Of a DNA stretch of 64,000 nucleotides, positions 44,185 through 53,737 are shown piece by piece; the stretch's first letter is position 1, and each line of letters begins with the position of its first letter. The notes below the pieces were generated by a model, which did not search any database, was not told the origin of the DNA, and saw only the letters and a program-made list of their open reading frames with translations. A program made the position numbers and the translations under genes. This stretch comes from an uncultured bacterium (GTDB lineage Bacteria > Bacteroidota > Bacteroidia > Chitinophagales > Chitinophagaceae), in NCBI GenBank assembly GCA_903920455.1, contig CAIXLY010000025.1, positions 1 through 64,000 on the forward strand, read 5' to 3'.

Positions 44185-45441
44185 TTAGACTTCAGCCATT
44201 TGTGCGATTGCCTCGCTTTTATAGGCGCCTTCATCAAGTTTTTTCTTGGTCTCTTCAAATGCTTTAAGGGTCAGCTGGATATCCTCGTCTGTATGCACTG
44301 CCGTCGGGATAAGACGATAGATAATATGACCCTTCGGAATAACGGGGTAGACGACAATTGAGCAAAATATATTGTAGTTTTCTCTCAAGTCTGTTACCAT
44401 ATGGGTTGCTTCTTCAACCCCGCCTTTCATGTACACAGGGGTAACTACCGAATCTGTTTTCCCAATGTCAAACCCCTTTGATTTAAGGCCGTTTTGCAGT
44501 TTGAGCGCATTTTCCCACAATGTTGCTTTGAGTCTAGGTTCTGTTTTCAGGAGCTCTAACCTTTTTAGGTTCCCTATGACGATGGGCATTGGAAGTGATT
44601 TGGCAAAAATCTGACTTCTGATGTTATAGCGGATATAATCCATGATATTTTTTGGGCCTGCAATAAATGCCCCTATAGACGCCATTGACTTTGCAAAAGT
44701 TGAAAAATAGAGATCTATCTCATCTTGAATGCCTTGCTCTTCTCCTGCTCCAGCTCCTGTCTTGCCTAGTGTTCCGAAGCCGTGTGCATCGTCAACCAAG
44801 AGTCGGAAAGCATATTTTGGCCTTAAGCCTGCAAGCTCTTTTAGTTTTCCCTGGTCACCTGCCATTCCAAAAACACCTTCAGTAATGAGCAAGATGCCAC
44901 CAGATTTTTGCTTGTCGATTAATGCAGTCGCACGTTGTAGTTGTTTTTCGCAATCAGCAACATCGTTGTGTTTGAATACAAAACGATGTCCAGGATGCAG
45001 CCTTAGTCCATCTATTATACAGGCGTGGCTCTCAGCGTCGTATACAATCACATCATGCCTGTTGCACAGTGCATCAATCACACTCATGATTCCTTGGTAT
45101 CCGAAATTAAGAAGTATTGCATCTTCCTTCATCTCGAATGCGGCTAGCTCTCTTTCTAATTGTTCATGTTGGTTCGTATTCCCACTCATCATTCTTGCAC
45201 CCATTGGTGTTGCAAGTCCATATTTTGCAGCAGCATCGGCATCTGCTTTGCGAACTTCTGGGTGGTCGGCTAGTCCCAAATAATTATTCAGGCTCCATAC
45301 AATCTTCTCCTTTCCTCTAAATTTCATTCTGTTGCCTATCTCGCCCTCAAGTTTAGGAAATGCAAAATATCCATGGGCCCGCTCACGGTGTTGGCCTAAA
45401 GGACCATAGTTGCTGATTAACCTTTCAAAAATGTCTGCCAT
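44185..45441 (-). CDS. PLP-dependent alpha-oxoamine synthase (SPT/KBL/cysteate acyltransferase-like)
   Basis: A 418-aa enzyme of the alpha-oxoamine synthase group, which condenses an amino acid with an acyl thioester and releases CO2. The PLP lysine is Lys251 in TFAKSMASIG; VDDAHGFGTLG carries the PLP aspartate and histidine, and NYLGLADHPEV and GARMMSGN are group motifs. It could be serine palmitoyltransferase, 2-amino-3-ketobutyrate ligase, or the cysteate acyltransferase that makes capnine. No threonine dehydrogenase (tdh) lies beside it, which weakens the ligase option. ComA in this window makes the cysteate option worth testing. Confidence 0.85.
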   Translation of the reverse strand: MADIFERLISNYGPLGQHRERAHGYFAFPKLEGEIGNRMKFRGKEKIVWSLNNYLGLADHPEVRKADADAAAKYGLATPMGARMMSGNTNQHEQLERELAAFEMKEDAILLNFGYQGIMSVIDALCNRHDVIVYDAESHACIIDGLRLHPGHRFVFKHNDVADCEKQLQRATALIDKQKSGGILLITEGVFGMAGDQGKLKELAGLRPKYAFRLLVDDAHGFGTLGKTGAGAGEEQGIQDEIDLYFSTFAKSMASIGAFIAGPKNIMDYIRYNIRSQIFAKSLPMPIVIGNLKRLELLKTEPRLKATLWENALKLQNGLKSKGFDIGKTDSVVTPVYMKGGVEEATHMVTDLRENYNIFCSIVVYPVIPKGHIIYRLIPTAVHTDEDIQLTLKAFEETKKKLDEGAYKSEAIAQMAEV

Positions 45442-45471
45442 AGTTCAGGGTTTTGGGTGATTTACACGCTG

Positions 45472-45479
45472 CAAAGATA
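45472..45479 (-). promoter_or_regulatory. Bacteroidota -7 element for the alpha-oxoamine synthase gene
   Basis: CAAAGATA on the plus strand is TATCTTTG on the minus strand, an exact match, 30 bases before the start codon. The -33 half is poor. Confidence 0.6.
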
Positions 45480-45547
45480 ATTTTTTCATATTAACATTGA
45501 GCAATAGGATGTTCATAAAATGACGGTAATAAAGGAAGGCATTCCCA

Positions 45548-45555
45548 TAACTTTG
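45548..45555 (+). promoter_or_regulatory. Bacteroidota -7 element TAACTTTG for the PafA-like gene
   Basis: Exact TAnnTTTG match 28 bases before the ATG at 45584. The -33 half is poor. Confidence 0.6.
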
Positions 45556-45583
45556 TATAGTTCTGTGATTAATACGAATTGCC

Positions 45584-47188
45584 ATGAAAAAACTATTGCT
45601 TTACGCTACTTTTTACCTGTTTTTATCTGTTGTTGGGCAAGCCCAACAATTGGTAAAGCAATCAGCATCCCCAAAGCTGGTCGTTGGACTTATGGTAGAC
45701 CAAATGAGATGGGATTATATATACAGGTTTCAAAGTAGGTATAGTGAGCATGGATTTAAGCGAATACTTAGAGAGGGTTTTTCTTGCGAGAATACGTTTA
45801 TTCCATACGCGCAAACCGTTACTGCTGCAGGACATGCGTCAGTCTATACGGGTTCTGTTCCTTCAATTAATGGCATCATGGGCAATGATTGGTATGATCA
45901 ATCGCTAAACAAATATGTATACTGTACAGAAGACAATGCCGTGGCCATTGTAGGAGGCGGTAAGGGTGGTCCAATGTCCCCCAAAAATCTAAAGACCACC
46001 ACCATAACCGATGAGCTTGAGCTTGCAACAAACTTTAGGTCTAAGGTCATAGGCGTTGCCATTAAAGACCGAGGGAGTATTCTTCCTGCGGGGCATTCAG
46101 CCGATGGGGCATATTGGTATGATGGCACAACTGGAAATTTTGTTTCCAGCACCTGGTATATGAAGCAATTAAGTCCATGGGCTGATGCATTCAATCAACG
46201 CAAAGTAGTGGACTCTCTATATCGACAGAATTGGAATCTCAGTTATCCATTTACCTCTTACACGCAAAGTAATATCAGTAGTACTCGATATGTCAACAGC
46301 CCTTTTCCAAGAAAGCTCGAAGACTTTGTGGCTAAGGATTATGGACAAATTGCCTCAACGCCATCGGGAAATACACTAACCTTCGCTTTTTCAAAGGCTG
46401 CAATTGAGGGGGAGATGTTGGGTGCAGATAGTATACCTGATTTTTTGGCAATCAGCCTTTCTTCTCCTGATTATATTGGGCATGCTTTTGGTCCGAATTC
46501 CGTTGAAATAGAAGATAATTATTTGAAACTTGATAGGGAGTTGGCTGCTTTTTTTGACTATCTAGACAAGAAGATAGGCAAAGGAAAATATTTGCTTTTC
46601 TTAACTGCTGATCATGCAGTTTCTCATTCGCCAGGTTTTATGATGGATCATCAGTTGCCGGCAAAGGCGATGAAGTCTAGCGACAAAGCGGAGCTGGCCA
46701 CAAAAAAACAATTCGGATTGAAGAGGCTTGTTAAGGCCACTGCTAATTACCAGCTTTATCTAGACAGGGCTGCGATTGATTCAGCAGGGGCCGACTTTGG
46801 CGCGGTAAAATCATTTTATGTACAGGAGTTAAATAAAGATGAAGATGTATTGATGGCATTTGATAATGCACATATTAATGATGCCAATTTACCTCAGGAA
46901 TATCGTGAGATGTTTCAAAAAGGATTTAATTATAAACTAGCGGGTGACATACAGGTAGTCTATAATTCAGGAAACTTCTTTACCAGCTCTCTGGTAGGGG
47001 CTACTCATGGAACCATGTATGCTTATGATTCTCATATTCCTTTGTTATGGATGGGATGGGGGGTAAAACAAGGAACTTCACACCGTACGGTATACATGAG
47101 TGACATCGCAGCAACGGTAGCAGCATTGTTAAAAATACAAGTGCCGAGTGGTAATGTTGGCTCAGTGATTGGGGAGCTTATTAAATAA
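45584..47188 (+). CDS. PafA-like alkaline phosphatase, secreted
   Basis: A 534-aa phosphatase with a signal peptide ([19 protein letters not shown]). It resembles PafA of Elizabethkingia: metal-binding Asp39 in [11 protein letters not shown], likely nucleophile Thr80 in TVTAAGHA, the asparagine of [10 protein letters not shown], and the Lys-x-Arg pair in [21 protein letters not shown] supplies further metal ligands. PafA is a phosphate-insensitive periplasmic phosphomonoesterase that frees phosphate in Bacteroidota. I see no Pho-box. thyA follows closely (19 bases), probably by chance of operon packing. Confidence 0.92.
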   Translation: MKKLLLYATFYLFLSVVGQAQQLVKQSASPKLVVGLMVDQMRWDYIYRFQSRYSEHGFKRILREGFSCENTFIPYAQTVTAAGHASVYTGSVPSINGIMGNDWYDQSLNKYVYCTEDNAVAIVGGGKGGPMSPKNLKTTTITDELELATNFRSKVIGVAIKDRGSILPAGHSADGAYWYDGTTGNFVSSTWYMKQLSPWADAFNQRKVVDSLYRQNWNLSYPFTSYTQSNISSTRYVNSPFPRKLEDFVAKDYGQIASTPSGNTLTFAFSKAAIEGEMLGADSIPDFLAISLSSPDYIGHAFGPNSVEIEDNYLKLDRELAAFFDYLDKKIGKGKYLLFLTADHAVSHSPGFMMDHQLPAKAMKSSDKAELATKKQFGLKRLVKATANYQLYLDRAAIDSAGADFGAVKSFYVQELNKDEDVLMAFDNAHINDANLPQEYREMFQKGFNYKLAGDIQVVYNSGNFFTSSLVGATHGTMYAYDSHIPLLWMGWGVKQGTSHRTVYMSDIAATVAALLKIQVPSGNVGSVIGELIK

Positions 47189-47207
47189 TTTTAAAGCAAT
47201 ACGTATT

Positions 47208-48002
47208 ATGCAACAGTATCTTGATTTGCTAAAGCATATTTTAGAAACAGGCACCGAAAAAAGCGATCGTACAGGAACGGGAACCAAAAGTGTATTCGGA
47301 TATCAAATGAGGTTCAATCTGCAAGATGGTTTTCCGATGGTCACAACGAAGAAGCTTCACCTTCGCAGCATTATTTATGAATTGCTTTGGTTCTTAAAAG
47401 GCGAAACAAATATTAAGTATCTAAACGACAATGGTGTAAGCATTTGGAACGAATGGGCTGATGAAAACGGCGAGCTCGGTCCGGTTTATGGAAAGCAGTG
47501 GAGGTCTTGGACTGCAGCGGATGGAAAGGTGTATGATCAGATCTCCGACTTGATAACGCAGATAAAGACCAACCCTGATAGCCGTAGATTAATTGTTAGT
47601 GCTTGGAATGTGGGTGATTTGCCACATATGGCGCTAATGCCCTGTCATACGCTGTTTCAGTTTTATGTTGCTGATGGAAAACTTTCTTGTCAGTTGTATC
47701 AGCGATCTGCAGATGTTTTTCTTGGCGTTCCTTTCAACATTGCATCCTATGCATTATTTACCATGATGGTTGCCCAAGTCTGCAATTTGAAGCTGGGTGA
47801 TTTTGTTCATAGCTTTGGGGATGTACACCTCTACAATAATCATATTGAGCAGACGCAGTTGCAGTTGAGCCGCACTAGCTTCCCGCTTCCGCAAATGAAG
47901 ATCAACCCTGACGTGAAAGATATTTTTGGATTTAGTTTTGAGGATTTTGTTTTGGAAGGATATCAGTCGCACCCAGGCATCAAAGCACCTGTGGCAGTTT
48001 AA
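47208..48002 (+). CDS. thyA: Thymidylate synthase
   Basis: Methylates dUMP to dTMP with methylene-tetrahydrofolate, producing dihydrofolate. The ATG at 47208 gives 264 aa, the same length as E. coli ThyA, and begins [12 protein letters not shown]; an upstream ATG at 47169 lies within the phosphatase gene. Catalytic Cys146 is in [12 protein letters not shown], the phosphate arginines are in [10 protein letters not shown] and [13 protein letters not shown]. folA follows by 17 bases, a classical functional pair that recycles the dihydrofolate. Confidence 0.98.
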   Translation: MQQYLDLLKHILETGTEKSDRTGTGTKSVFGYQMRFNLQDGFPMVTTKKLHLRSIIYELLWFLKGETNIKYLNDNGVSIWNEWADENGELGPVYGKQWRSWTAADGKVYDQISDLITQIKTNPDSRRLIVSAWNVGDLPHMALMPCHTLFQFYVADGKLSCQLYQRSADVFLGVPFNIASYALFTMMVAQVCNLKLGDFVHSFGDVHLYNNHIEQTQLQLSRTSFPLPQMKINPDVKDIFGFSFEDFVLEGYQSHPGIKAPVAV

Positions 48003-48019
48003 CTTAACTTAGTGTTCAT

Positions 48020-48544
48020 ATGTATATATCTCTAGTCGTCGCTGCCTCTAATGCCAATGCCATCGGGGGTAATAATGCGCTCTTGTGGCGATTGCCCAAT
48101 GACATGAAGTTTTTTAAGAACCTAACTTGGGGTATGCCCGTAATCATGGGAAGAAAAACATTTTTTTCTATGGCAGGTAAGCCGTTACCAGGAAGGTTTA
48201 ATATTGTGATTACCAGAAACATTGATTCCGTTCCAGCTCAAGAAGGCGTATGGATATGCACTAGTTTAGAAGAAGCTATAGAGAAAGCTAAGGCTACCGA
48301 TTGTAGGGAAGCCTTCGTCATAGGCGGCGGTGATATATACAGGCAGTCAATGGCTATTGCAGATAAGATTTACATGACCAGGGTGCATGCTGATTTCAGT
48401 GAGGCCGATGTTTTTTTTCCTGAAATCAGTGTTGATGATTTTGGACTATCAGAAAGTATAGAATTTGCTGCTGACGAAAAGCATGCTTTTCCCTATGCGT
48501 TTGAAACATGGACCAGGATAAAAGACATGGAATCCAACGGTTGA
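48020..48544 (+). CDS. folA: Dihydrofolate reductase
   Basis: Regenerates tetrahydrofolate with NADPH, consuming the product of ThyA just upstream. The 174-aa protein has ISLVVAASNANAIGGNNALLW, LPNDMKFFKNLTWGMPVIMGRKTF in two blocks (containing the catalytic aspartate in place of glutamate and the folate-binding region), and FVIGGGDIYRQ. It is somewhat longer than E. coli DHFR. The next gene starts three bases after its stop. Confidence 0.97.
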   Translation: MYISLVVAASNANAIGGNNALLWRLPNDMKFFKNLTWGMPVIMGRKTFFSMAGKPLPGRFNIVITRNIDSVPAQEGVWICTSLEEAIEKAKATDCREAFVIGGGDIYRQSMAIADKIYMTRVHADFSEADVFFPEISVDDFGLSESIEFAADEKHAFPYAFETWTRIKDMESNG

Positions 48545-48547
48545 CGG

Positions 48548-49348
48548 ATGTATACACCTAGCCGCATTTTCGTTAAGTACCTCTCTTATCTACTGAATGC
48601 ATCCAATGGCAGGGGCCATGGCACTCACTCCCCCTTTGTTTTTGATTTTATTGTTAACCTTCTTAGGGATAAAGCCATCAGTGACGCAAGGTTTGATGCA
48701 ATAGAGCTGACTAGAAGCCGACTGAGAAAATCAAGGGATACCATCTCGGTAAAAGATCTGGGTGCTGGATCTGCTTATGAGCAAAATACCATAAGAAGTG
48801 TTTCTCGGATTGCAAAGCATGCTGTAAAGTCGCCCAAATACGCTCAGCTGCTTTATCGCATGATCCGATACTATCACATTGAATCCGTAATCGAGCTCGG
48901 AACTTCGCTCGGAATAACCACACAGTATCTTGCACTCGCTGAACCCAAGAATGGAGTTGTTACCCTCGAGGGCGCACCAGAGATTGCAGCTTTTGCCTCG
49001 GATTCTTTTATTGCTGCTGGGTGTAAGAATATTAGGCTAATCTGCGGTGATTTCAAAGATCATTTTTCTGGCCTACTCAATGAGACAAAGGGAAGGAAGT
49101 TGATTTTTTTTGATGGCAATCATCAATATGATGCCACCATGGAATACTTTAATACCGCTTTGGCTTCAGCCAATCAGGGGGATATCTTTGTTTTTGATGA
49201 TATTCATTGGAGTCTAGGAATGGAGCGGGCATGGTCGGAAATTCAAGAAAATGAGGCAGTTGCATGTACCATTGATTTGTTTTTTATAGGTATTGTTTTT
49301 TTCAAATCAGATTTTTATCAGAAGCAGGATTTTGCAATTCGATTTTAA
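48548..49348 (+). CDS. Class I SAM-dependent methyltransferase
   Basis: A 266-aa protein of the class I (Rossmann) methyltransferase type. The SAM motif is VIELGTSLGITTQYLA near residue 115, followed by VTLEGAPEIAAFA and IFFDGNHQYDATMEYF, which resemble the Methyltransf_24 group. An N-terminal segment of about 100 residues with RGHGTHSPFVFDFI precedes the domain and is the kind seen in Bacteroidota homologues. The substrate is unknown. It is tightly linked to folA (3-base gap). Confidence 0.82.
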   Translation: MYTPSRIFVKYLSYLLNASNGRGHGTHSPFVFDFIVNLLRDKAISDARFDAIELTRSRLRKSRDTISVKDLGAGSAYEQNTIRSVSRIAKHAVKSPKYAQLLYRMIRYYHIESVIELGTSLGITTQYLALAEPKNGVVTLEGAPEIAAFASDSFIAAGCKNIRLICGDFKDHFSGLLNETKGRKLIFFDGNHQYDATMEYFNTALASANQGDIFVFDDIHWSLGMERAWSEIQENEAVACTIDLFFIGIVFFKSDFYQKQDFAIRF

Positions 49349-49381
49349 TCCCTTTATTAAGGATGACATAGTTAAATTGAT

Positions 49382-49389
49382 TAGATTTG
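49382..49389 (+). promoter_or_regulatory. Bacteroidota -7 element TAGATTTG for the pnt operon
   Basis: Exact TAnnTTTG match 19 bases before the first transhydrogenase gene. The -33 half is poor. Confidence 0.55.
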
Positions 49390-49408
49390 TGACTTCAATT
49401 CAGCTCCT

Positions 49409-50479
49409 ATGATTGTTGGTGTTTTAAAAGAAATTGCTCCAGAAACAAGGGTTTCTCTAATTGCAGAAGGTGTTTCACAACTTATTAAAAAAGGAATTAC
49501 GGTTTGGGTGGAAAGCGGATCAGGAGCAAACGCGTTTTGCTCGGATGATGATTATCGCGCTGCGGGTGCAGGGGTAAAAAGTGAAGGGGAAATCGCCCAA
49601 CATGCTGATGTCATCCTTTCTATTCATCCTCCAAAGGGAACATTTAAAAAAGGGGCAGTGCTGATTGGCATGTATCAGGCAAGGTTTCAGCCAGAGAGAA
49701 TAAGCAAATGGACAGAAGAGGGACTCGTAGTATTTAGTATGGAACTTCTTCCTCGAACAACCAGAGCGCAAAGCATGGATGTTCTTTCAAGCCAAGCAAA
49801 TATTGCGGGATACAAAGCGGTGCTCACAGCAGCAAATGCATACGGAAGATATTTTCCTATGTTTATGACAGCCGCAGGCAGCATACCTCCTGCTAAAGTG
49901 TTGATCTTAGGCGCTGGTGTTGCGGGGTTACAAGCCATCGCTACAGCAAAACGATTGGGTTCTGTGGTAGAGGTATTTGATACCAGGCCTGCTGTTAAGG
50001 AAGAAGTACAAAGTTTGGGTGCAAAGTTTATAGAAATACCTGGCGCAGCGGATGCTTCATCTGCTGGTGGTTATGCAGTTGAGCAAACAGAAGAGTATAA
50101 GCGTAATCAGGAATTGAAAATCGCAGAAAGCATTGCCAAGGCGGATATCGTTATAACCACTGCACAGATACCAGGCAAAAAGGCACCAATATTGATTTCT
50201 GAAGATATGATCAAGGGCATGAGAAGAGGAAGTGTAATTGTTGACTTGGCTGCATCAACTGGAGGTAACACGCCCGTTACAAAGGATAGGGAAGTTGTTC
50301 TCTATAATGGAGTTACAATCATTGGCGACAGCAATCTACCGGCAACCCTGCCTTCTGACGCAAGCAAATTGTATGGAAAAAATATTTTAAACTTTCTTCA
50401 ATTGATTACCACCAAGGAAAACACGTTGAATGTTGAGGTTGATGACGATTTAGTGAAAGGTACACGCGCAAGAGTATAA
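49409..50479 (+). CDS. pntA: NAD(P) transhydrogenase subunit alpha, part 1
   Basis: Soluble NAD(H)-binding domain I of the proton-pumping transhydrogenase, which makes NADPH from NADH using the proton gradient. At 356 aa it covers only the nucleotide-binding part, as in Rhodospirillum rubrum PntAA. It has the alanine dehydrogenase-like start IVGVLKEIAPETRVSLIAEG, the Rossmann loop LILGAGVAGLQAIATAKRLG and the mobile loop region. The membrane part of alpha and the beta subunit are encoded by the next two genes, with short gaps. Cytoplasmic face of the inner membrane. Confidence 0.97.
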   Translation: MIVGVLKEIAPETRVSLIAEGVSQLIKKGITVWVESGSGANAFCSDDDYRAAGAGVKSEGEIAQHADVILSIHPPKGTFKKGAVLIGMYQARFQPERISKWTEEGLVVFSMELLPRTTRAQSMDVLSSQANIAGYKAVLTAANAYGRYFPMFMTAAGSIPPAKVLILGAGVAGLQAIATAKRLGSVVEVFDTRPAVKEEVQSLGAKFIEIPGAADASSAGGYAVEQTEEYKRNQELKIAESIAKADIVITTAQIPGKKAPILISEDMIKGMRRGSVIVDLAASTGGNTPVTKDREVVLYNGVTIIGDSNLPATLPSDASKLYGKNILNFLQLITTKENTLNVEVDDDLVKGTRARV

Positions 50480-50507
50480 TTTTATAGTTAACGAATAAAT
50501 CGTTTAT

Positions 50508-50816
50508 ATGGAACAAGTTTTAGAATGGATTGCCGGACATCAAGAAATGATCTATGTGGTTGTATTGATGATTTTCGTGGGAATCGAAATCATCGGCAAG
50601 GTGCCTAGCGTTTTGCACACACCCTTAATGAGTGGCGCAAACGCAATCCATGGAGTAGTAATTATTGGAGCCATCATTGTGATGGGTAAAGCAGAGGAGG
50701 GCAATACCATAGCGCTAATACTAGGCTTTCTTGCAGTAATACTTGGCACGCTGAATGTGGTTGGTGGATTTGTTGTTACAGACAGGATGTTGGAGATGTT
50801 TAAAAAGAAGAAATAA
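50508..50816 (+). CDS. pntA: NAD(P) transhydrogenase subunit alpha, part 2
   Basis: A 102-aa membrane protein with three to four hydrophobic segments, equal to the C-terminal membrane portion of fused PntA (the R. rubrum PntAB type). The conserved TPLMSGANAIHGVVIIGA is clear. It lies between part 1 (28-base gap) and pntB (27-base gap). The split alpha subunit is known in alphaproteobacteria and Bacteroidota and is not a frameshift. Confidence 0.96.
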   Translation: MEQVLEWIAGHQEMIYVVVLMIFVGIEIIGKVPSVLHTPLMSGANAIHGVVIIGAIIVMGKAEEGNTIALILGFLAVILGTLNVVGGFVVTDRMLEMFKKKK

Positions 50817-50843
50817 TAATAAAGAAATTCTAATTAAGTTTTC

Positions 50844-52241
50844 ATGGAATTGAACATACTTGTAGTTTGTTATTTAATCGGGTCGATTACTTTCATTGTA
50901 GGCTTGAAAATGCTTTCGAATCCAGCATCTGCGCGTAAGGGCAACCTTATTGCTGCAGGAGGCATGGGGATTGCCATTTTAGGTACCATTTTTCTTTATG
51001 AAGAAGATGGAAGTCGACTTGGAAATTATGGTTGGATTTTTTCTGCTTTGTTATTAGGTTCCATTGTTGGAACGCTGATGGCAAAAAGAGTTAAGATGAC
51101 CGCAATGCCAGAGATGGTTAGTTTGTTTAATGGAATGGGTGGAGCTTGTGCTGCTTTGATTTCTGTGATTGAATTCAGGCATATGCTTCATGTTGGCGTT
51201 GATCAAACCAGTCTTTTGATTATTCTACTTGGGTTAATTATTGGCTCGGTTTCTTTTTCGGGGAGCATGATCGCTTGGGGCAAGTTGAATGGCAGGGTAA
51301 AGGATTTTGCTTTTCAAGGACAACATATCATCAACCTCGTGATCTTGGTGCTTAATTTGGCAATTGCTGGATATTTGATGATTGCAGGTCCAGCAGCGGT
51401 CCCATTATTTTTCTATCTCATCATTTTCTTGTCTTTACTGTATGGTGTATTTTTTGTTTTGCCAATCGGTGGGGCGGATATGCCTGTAGTCATATCATTA
51501 TTGAATTCCTTTACTGGAGTAGCAGCAGCTTGCGGCGGGTTCTTATACAACAACAAAGTCATGCTTACCGGAGGAATTCTTGTAGGTGCTGCTGGAACCT
51601 TGTTGACAATTTTGATGTGCAAGGCCATGAATCGCTCACTCAAAAATGTATTAATAGGATCTTTCGGTGGTAAGAAGTCGGTTTCAGCTTCACAAGGCCC
51701 GCAAGGCGGAACCTACAAGGAGCTTTCCTTGAGCGATGCAGCGATGGTCATGAGTTATGCTACAAAGGTGATGATTGTGCCAGGGTATGGACTTGCAGTT
51801 GCCCAGGCGCAGCACGTTTGTCATGAATTAGAAAAAACGCTTGAGAGTAAAGGTGTTGAAGTGAAGTATGCAATTCATCCTGTTGCAGGCCGTATGCCCG
51901 GACATATGAATGTGTTGCTTGCTGAAGCGGATGTGAGTTATGATAAGTTGTTAGAAATGGAACAAGCCAATGAGGAATTTAAAACCACTGATGTAGTACT
52001 GGTGCTTGGAGCAAATGATGTGGTTAACCCTGCTGCAAAAACAGACCCATCCTCTCCGATTTACGGCATGCCTATACTTGAAGTAGAGGAAGCAAAGCTC
52101 ATCATCGTCAACAAACGAAGCATGAAGCCCGGTTACGCCGGAATTGAAAACCAACTTTTTTTCCAGCCCAAAACATCAATGCTTTTTGGAGACGCGAAGA
52201 AAGCCTTGCAGGATCTTTTGGCGGAGGTTAGGAATATCTGA
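50844..52241 (+). CDS. pntB: NAD(P) transhydrogenase subunit beta
   Basis: Membrane domain with the proton channel plus the NADP(H)-binding domain III. The 465-aa protein has about eight or nine hydrophobic segments to residue 265, including the VSLFNGMGGACAALIS region, and a soluble C-terminal domain with VPGYGLAVAQAQHVCHELEK, HPVAGRMPGHMNVLLAEA and VLGANDVVNPAAKTD. All canonical. The RNA methyltransferase gene follows after 32 bases. Confidence 0.98.
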   Translation: MELNILVVCYLIGSITFIVGLKMLSNPASARKGNLIAAGGMGIAILGTIFLYEEDGSRLGNYGWIFSALLLGSIVGTLMAKRVKMTAMPEMVSLFNGMGGACAALISVIEFRHMLHVGVDQTSLLIILLGLIIGSVSFSGSMIAWGKLNGRVKDFAFQGQHIINLVILVLNLAIAGYLMIAGPAAVPLFFYLIIFLSLLYGVFFVLPIGGADMPVVISLLNSFTGVAAACGGFLYNNKVMLTGGILVGAAGTLLTILMCKAMNRSLKNVLIGSFGGKKSVSASQGPQGGTYKELSLSDAAMVMSYATKVMIVPGYGLAVAQAQHVCHELEKTLESKGVEVKYAIHPVAGRMPGHMNVLLAEADVSYDKLLEMEQANEEFKTTDVVLVLGANDVVNPAAKTDPSSPIYGMPILEVEEAKLIIVNKRSMKPGYAGIENQLFFQPKTSMLFGDAKKALQDLLAEVRNI

Positions 52242-52273
52242 CGACCTTCAGTCATCCCTCAGGAACTTTACAT

Positions 52274-53641
52274 ATGATTCTTTCAGAAATTTTTTTGTCT
52301 TCTTTGCGAGACTGCACAGGGTTTTGCAGAGAAGATTTTGTAGCAGCACATCAATCTTCACCAACAGTTTCTGTAAGGTTGAACAAATTGAAGCTGGCAT
52401 CTTCTGATATGCTATTTTCTCCTGCAATCAAAGGTCGATCAGTTCCGTGGTGCGAAGATGCTTTCTATCTCAATGAAAGACCTTCCTTTACGCTGGACCC
52501 CTTGATTCATGCTGGTGCTTATTATGTTCAGGAAGCCTCTAGTATGTTTATTCATCATGTGCTCACCAGCGTACTTGGTAATAGCCGTAATCTGAAAGCA
52601 CTTGACCTTTGTGCTGCACCCGGAGGTAAAACGACCCTATTGGCATCGCTTCCTCAATTTCAAATGATTCTTGCTAATGAGATTGTACAATCACGCATAT
52701 CCGCGCTTATTGAAAATATTGTAAAGTGGGGGGCACACCATGTCTTTGTTTCAAACAATGATCCAAGAGATCTTGAGCGCTTGGGGGATATGTTTGATCT
52801 GGCTTTGGTTGATGCTCCATGCAGCGGAAGCGGCTTATTTCGGAAAGATGAAAATGCACAAAATGAGTGGTCCGAAAGCAGTGTTTTGCATTGTTCCAGC
52901 CGGCAAAAACGGATCATGGAAAGTGCATCCAAGGTGATCAAGGAAGGCGGTTATTTGGTGTATTCAACCTGCTCTTTCTCCAAAGAGGAAAATGAGGATA
53001 TTGTTGATTTTCTCATCGGTTCTGGAATGTATGAGTCCGTAAGGGTTGATTTGTTGGCCGATTGGGGTATTGTTGAGTCTGCTTCAGACCAGCATGAGGG
53101 GTATGGGTATAGGTTTTATCCAGATCGGCTGCAGGGAGAAGGATTTTTTTGTGCAGTACTTAAAAAAAATACATCAGATGTTGCAAATGAATTTAGGGTA
53201 GGGTCAAGCGGACTGAACTTTGTAAAAGACCCTAATCTGCTCAAACCCTGGCTGAATAATTCCGAGGGAATTGCCTTTTATCAAAAGGAGAATGAGGTCT
53301 TTGTCTGTCAGGAAAACAGCATTCAGGATTTGATTGTAATGAAGGAAGTTCTGAGGTTGAGACGTTCCGGAATGCGCATAGGTGAATTGATTCGAAATGA
53401 ATTGATTCCTGATCATGAACTGGCAATGAGTACATCCCTTTCTAACCAATTGGCTAAGATTGAATTGGATTGCCCGACTGCGTTGAAGTTTCTGCGTCGC
53501 GAGCAGATAGGGGGCGAAATGCCTTCTCCTGGTTGGAACTTAGTACAGTATAGGGGGGTTGTGTTGGGATGGGTTAAAGTTGTTCAAGGTAAGCTCAAGA
53601 ATCATTATCCCATGCCATGGAGGATACTGATGAGAGGCTGA
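52274..53641 (+). CDS. RsmF-type rRNA (cytosine-C5) methyltransferase
   Basis: A 455-aa enzyme of the NOL1/NOP2/Sun family. The SAM-binding block is LDLCAAPGGKTTLLA, and the two catalytic cysteines are in DAPCSGSG (motif IV) and VYSTCSFS (motif VI). The C-terminal third, ending in LGWVKVVQGKLKNHYPMPWR, has the RsmF/YebU type PUA-like layout and not the NusB-like N-domain of RsmB, so the 16S rRNA methylation site typical of RsmF is the best guess. It follows pntB by 32 bases and may share its transcript. Confidence 0.92.
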   Translation: MILSEIFLSSLRDCTGFCREDFVAAHQSSPTVSVRLNKLKLASSDMLFSPAIKGRSVPWCEDAFYLNERPSFTLDPLIHAGAYYVQEASSMFIHHVLTSVLGNSRNLKALDLCAAPGGKTTLLASLPQFQMILANEIVQSRISALIENIVKWGAHHVFVSNNDPRDLERLGDMFDLALVDAPCSGSGLFRKDENAQNEWSESSVLHCSSRQKRIMESASKVIKEGGYLVYSTCSFSKEENEDIVDFLIGSGMYESVRVDLLADWGIVESASDQHEGYGYRFYPDRLQGEGFFCAVLKKNTSDVANEFRVGSSGLNFVKDPNLLKPWLNNSEGIAFYQKENEVFVCQENSIQDLIVMKEVLRLRRSGMRIGELIRNELIPDHELAMSTSLSNQLAKIELDCPTALKFLRREQIGGEMPSPGWNLVQYRGVVLGWVKVVQGKLKNHYPMPWRILMRG

Positions 53642-53737
53642 ACTAAATGTTAATTTTTGTTCTCGGCTTACTTCATTTATTCTTTGCCTGCTTTTTATGA
53701 AAAATTATAGATTATTTTGTACCATAACGCATTTTAT

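Noticed and set aside
44729-45283. A 184-codon open frame on the plus strand opposite the alpha-oxoamine synthase gene
   Set aside because: Serine/cysteine-rich shadow translation of a well-conserved enzyme gene.
50479-50508. Frameshift splitting the transhydrogenase alpha subunit
   Set aside because: The two parts match the natural PntAA/PntAB split, each with its own start and stop and a 28-base gap.
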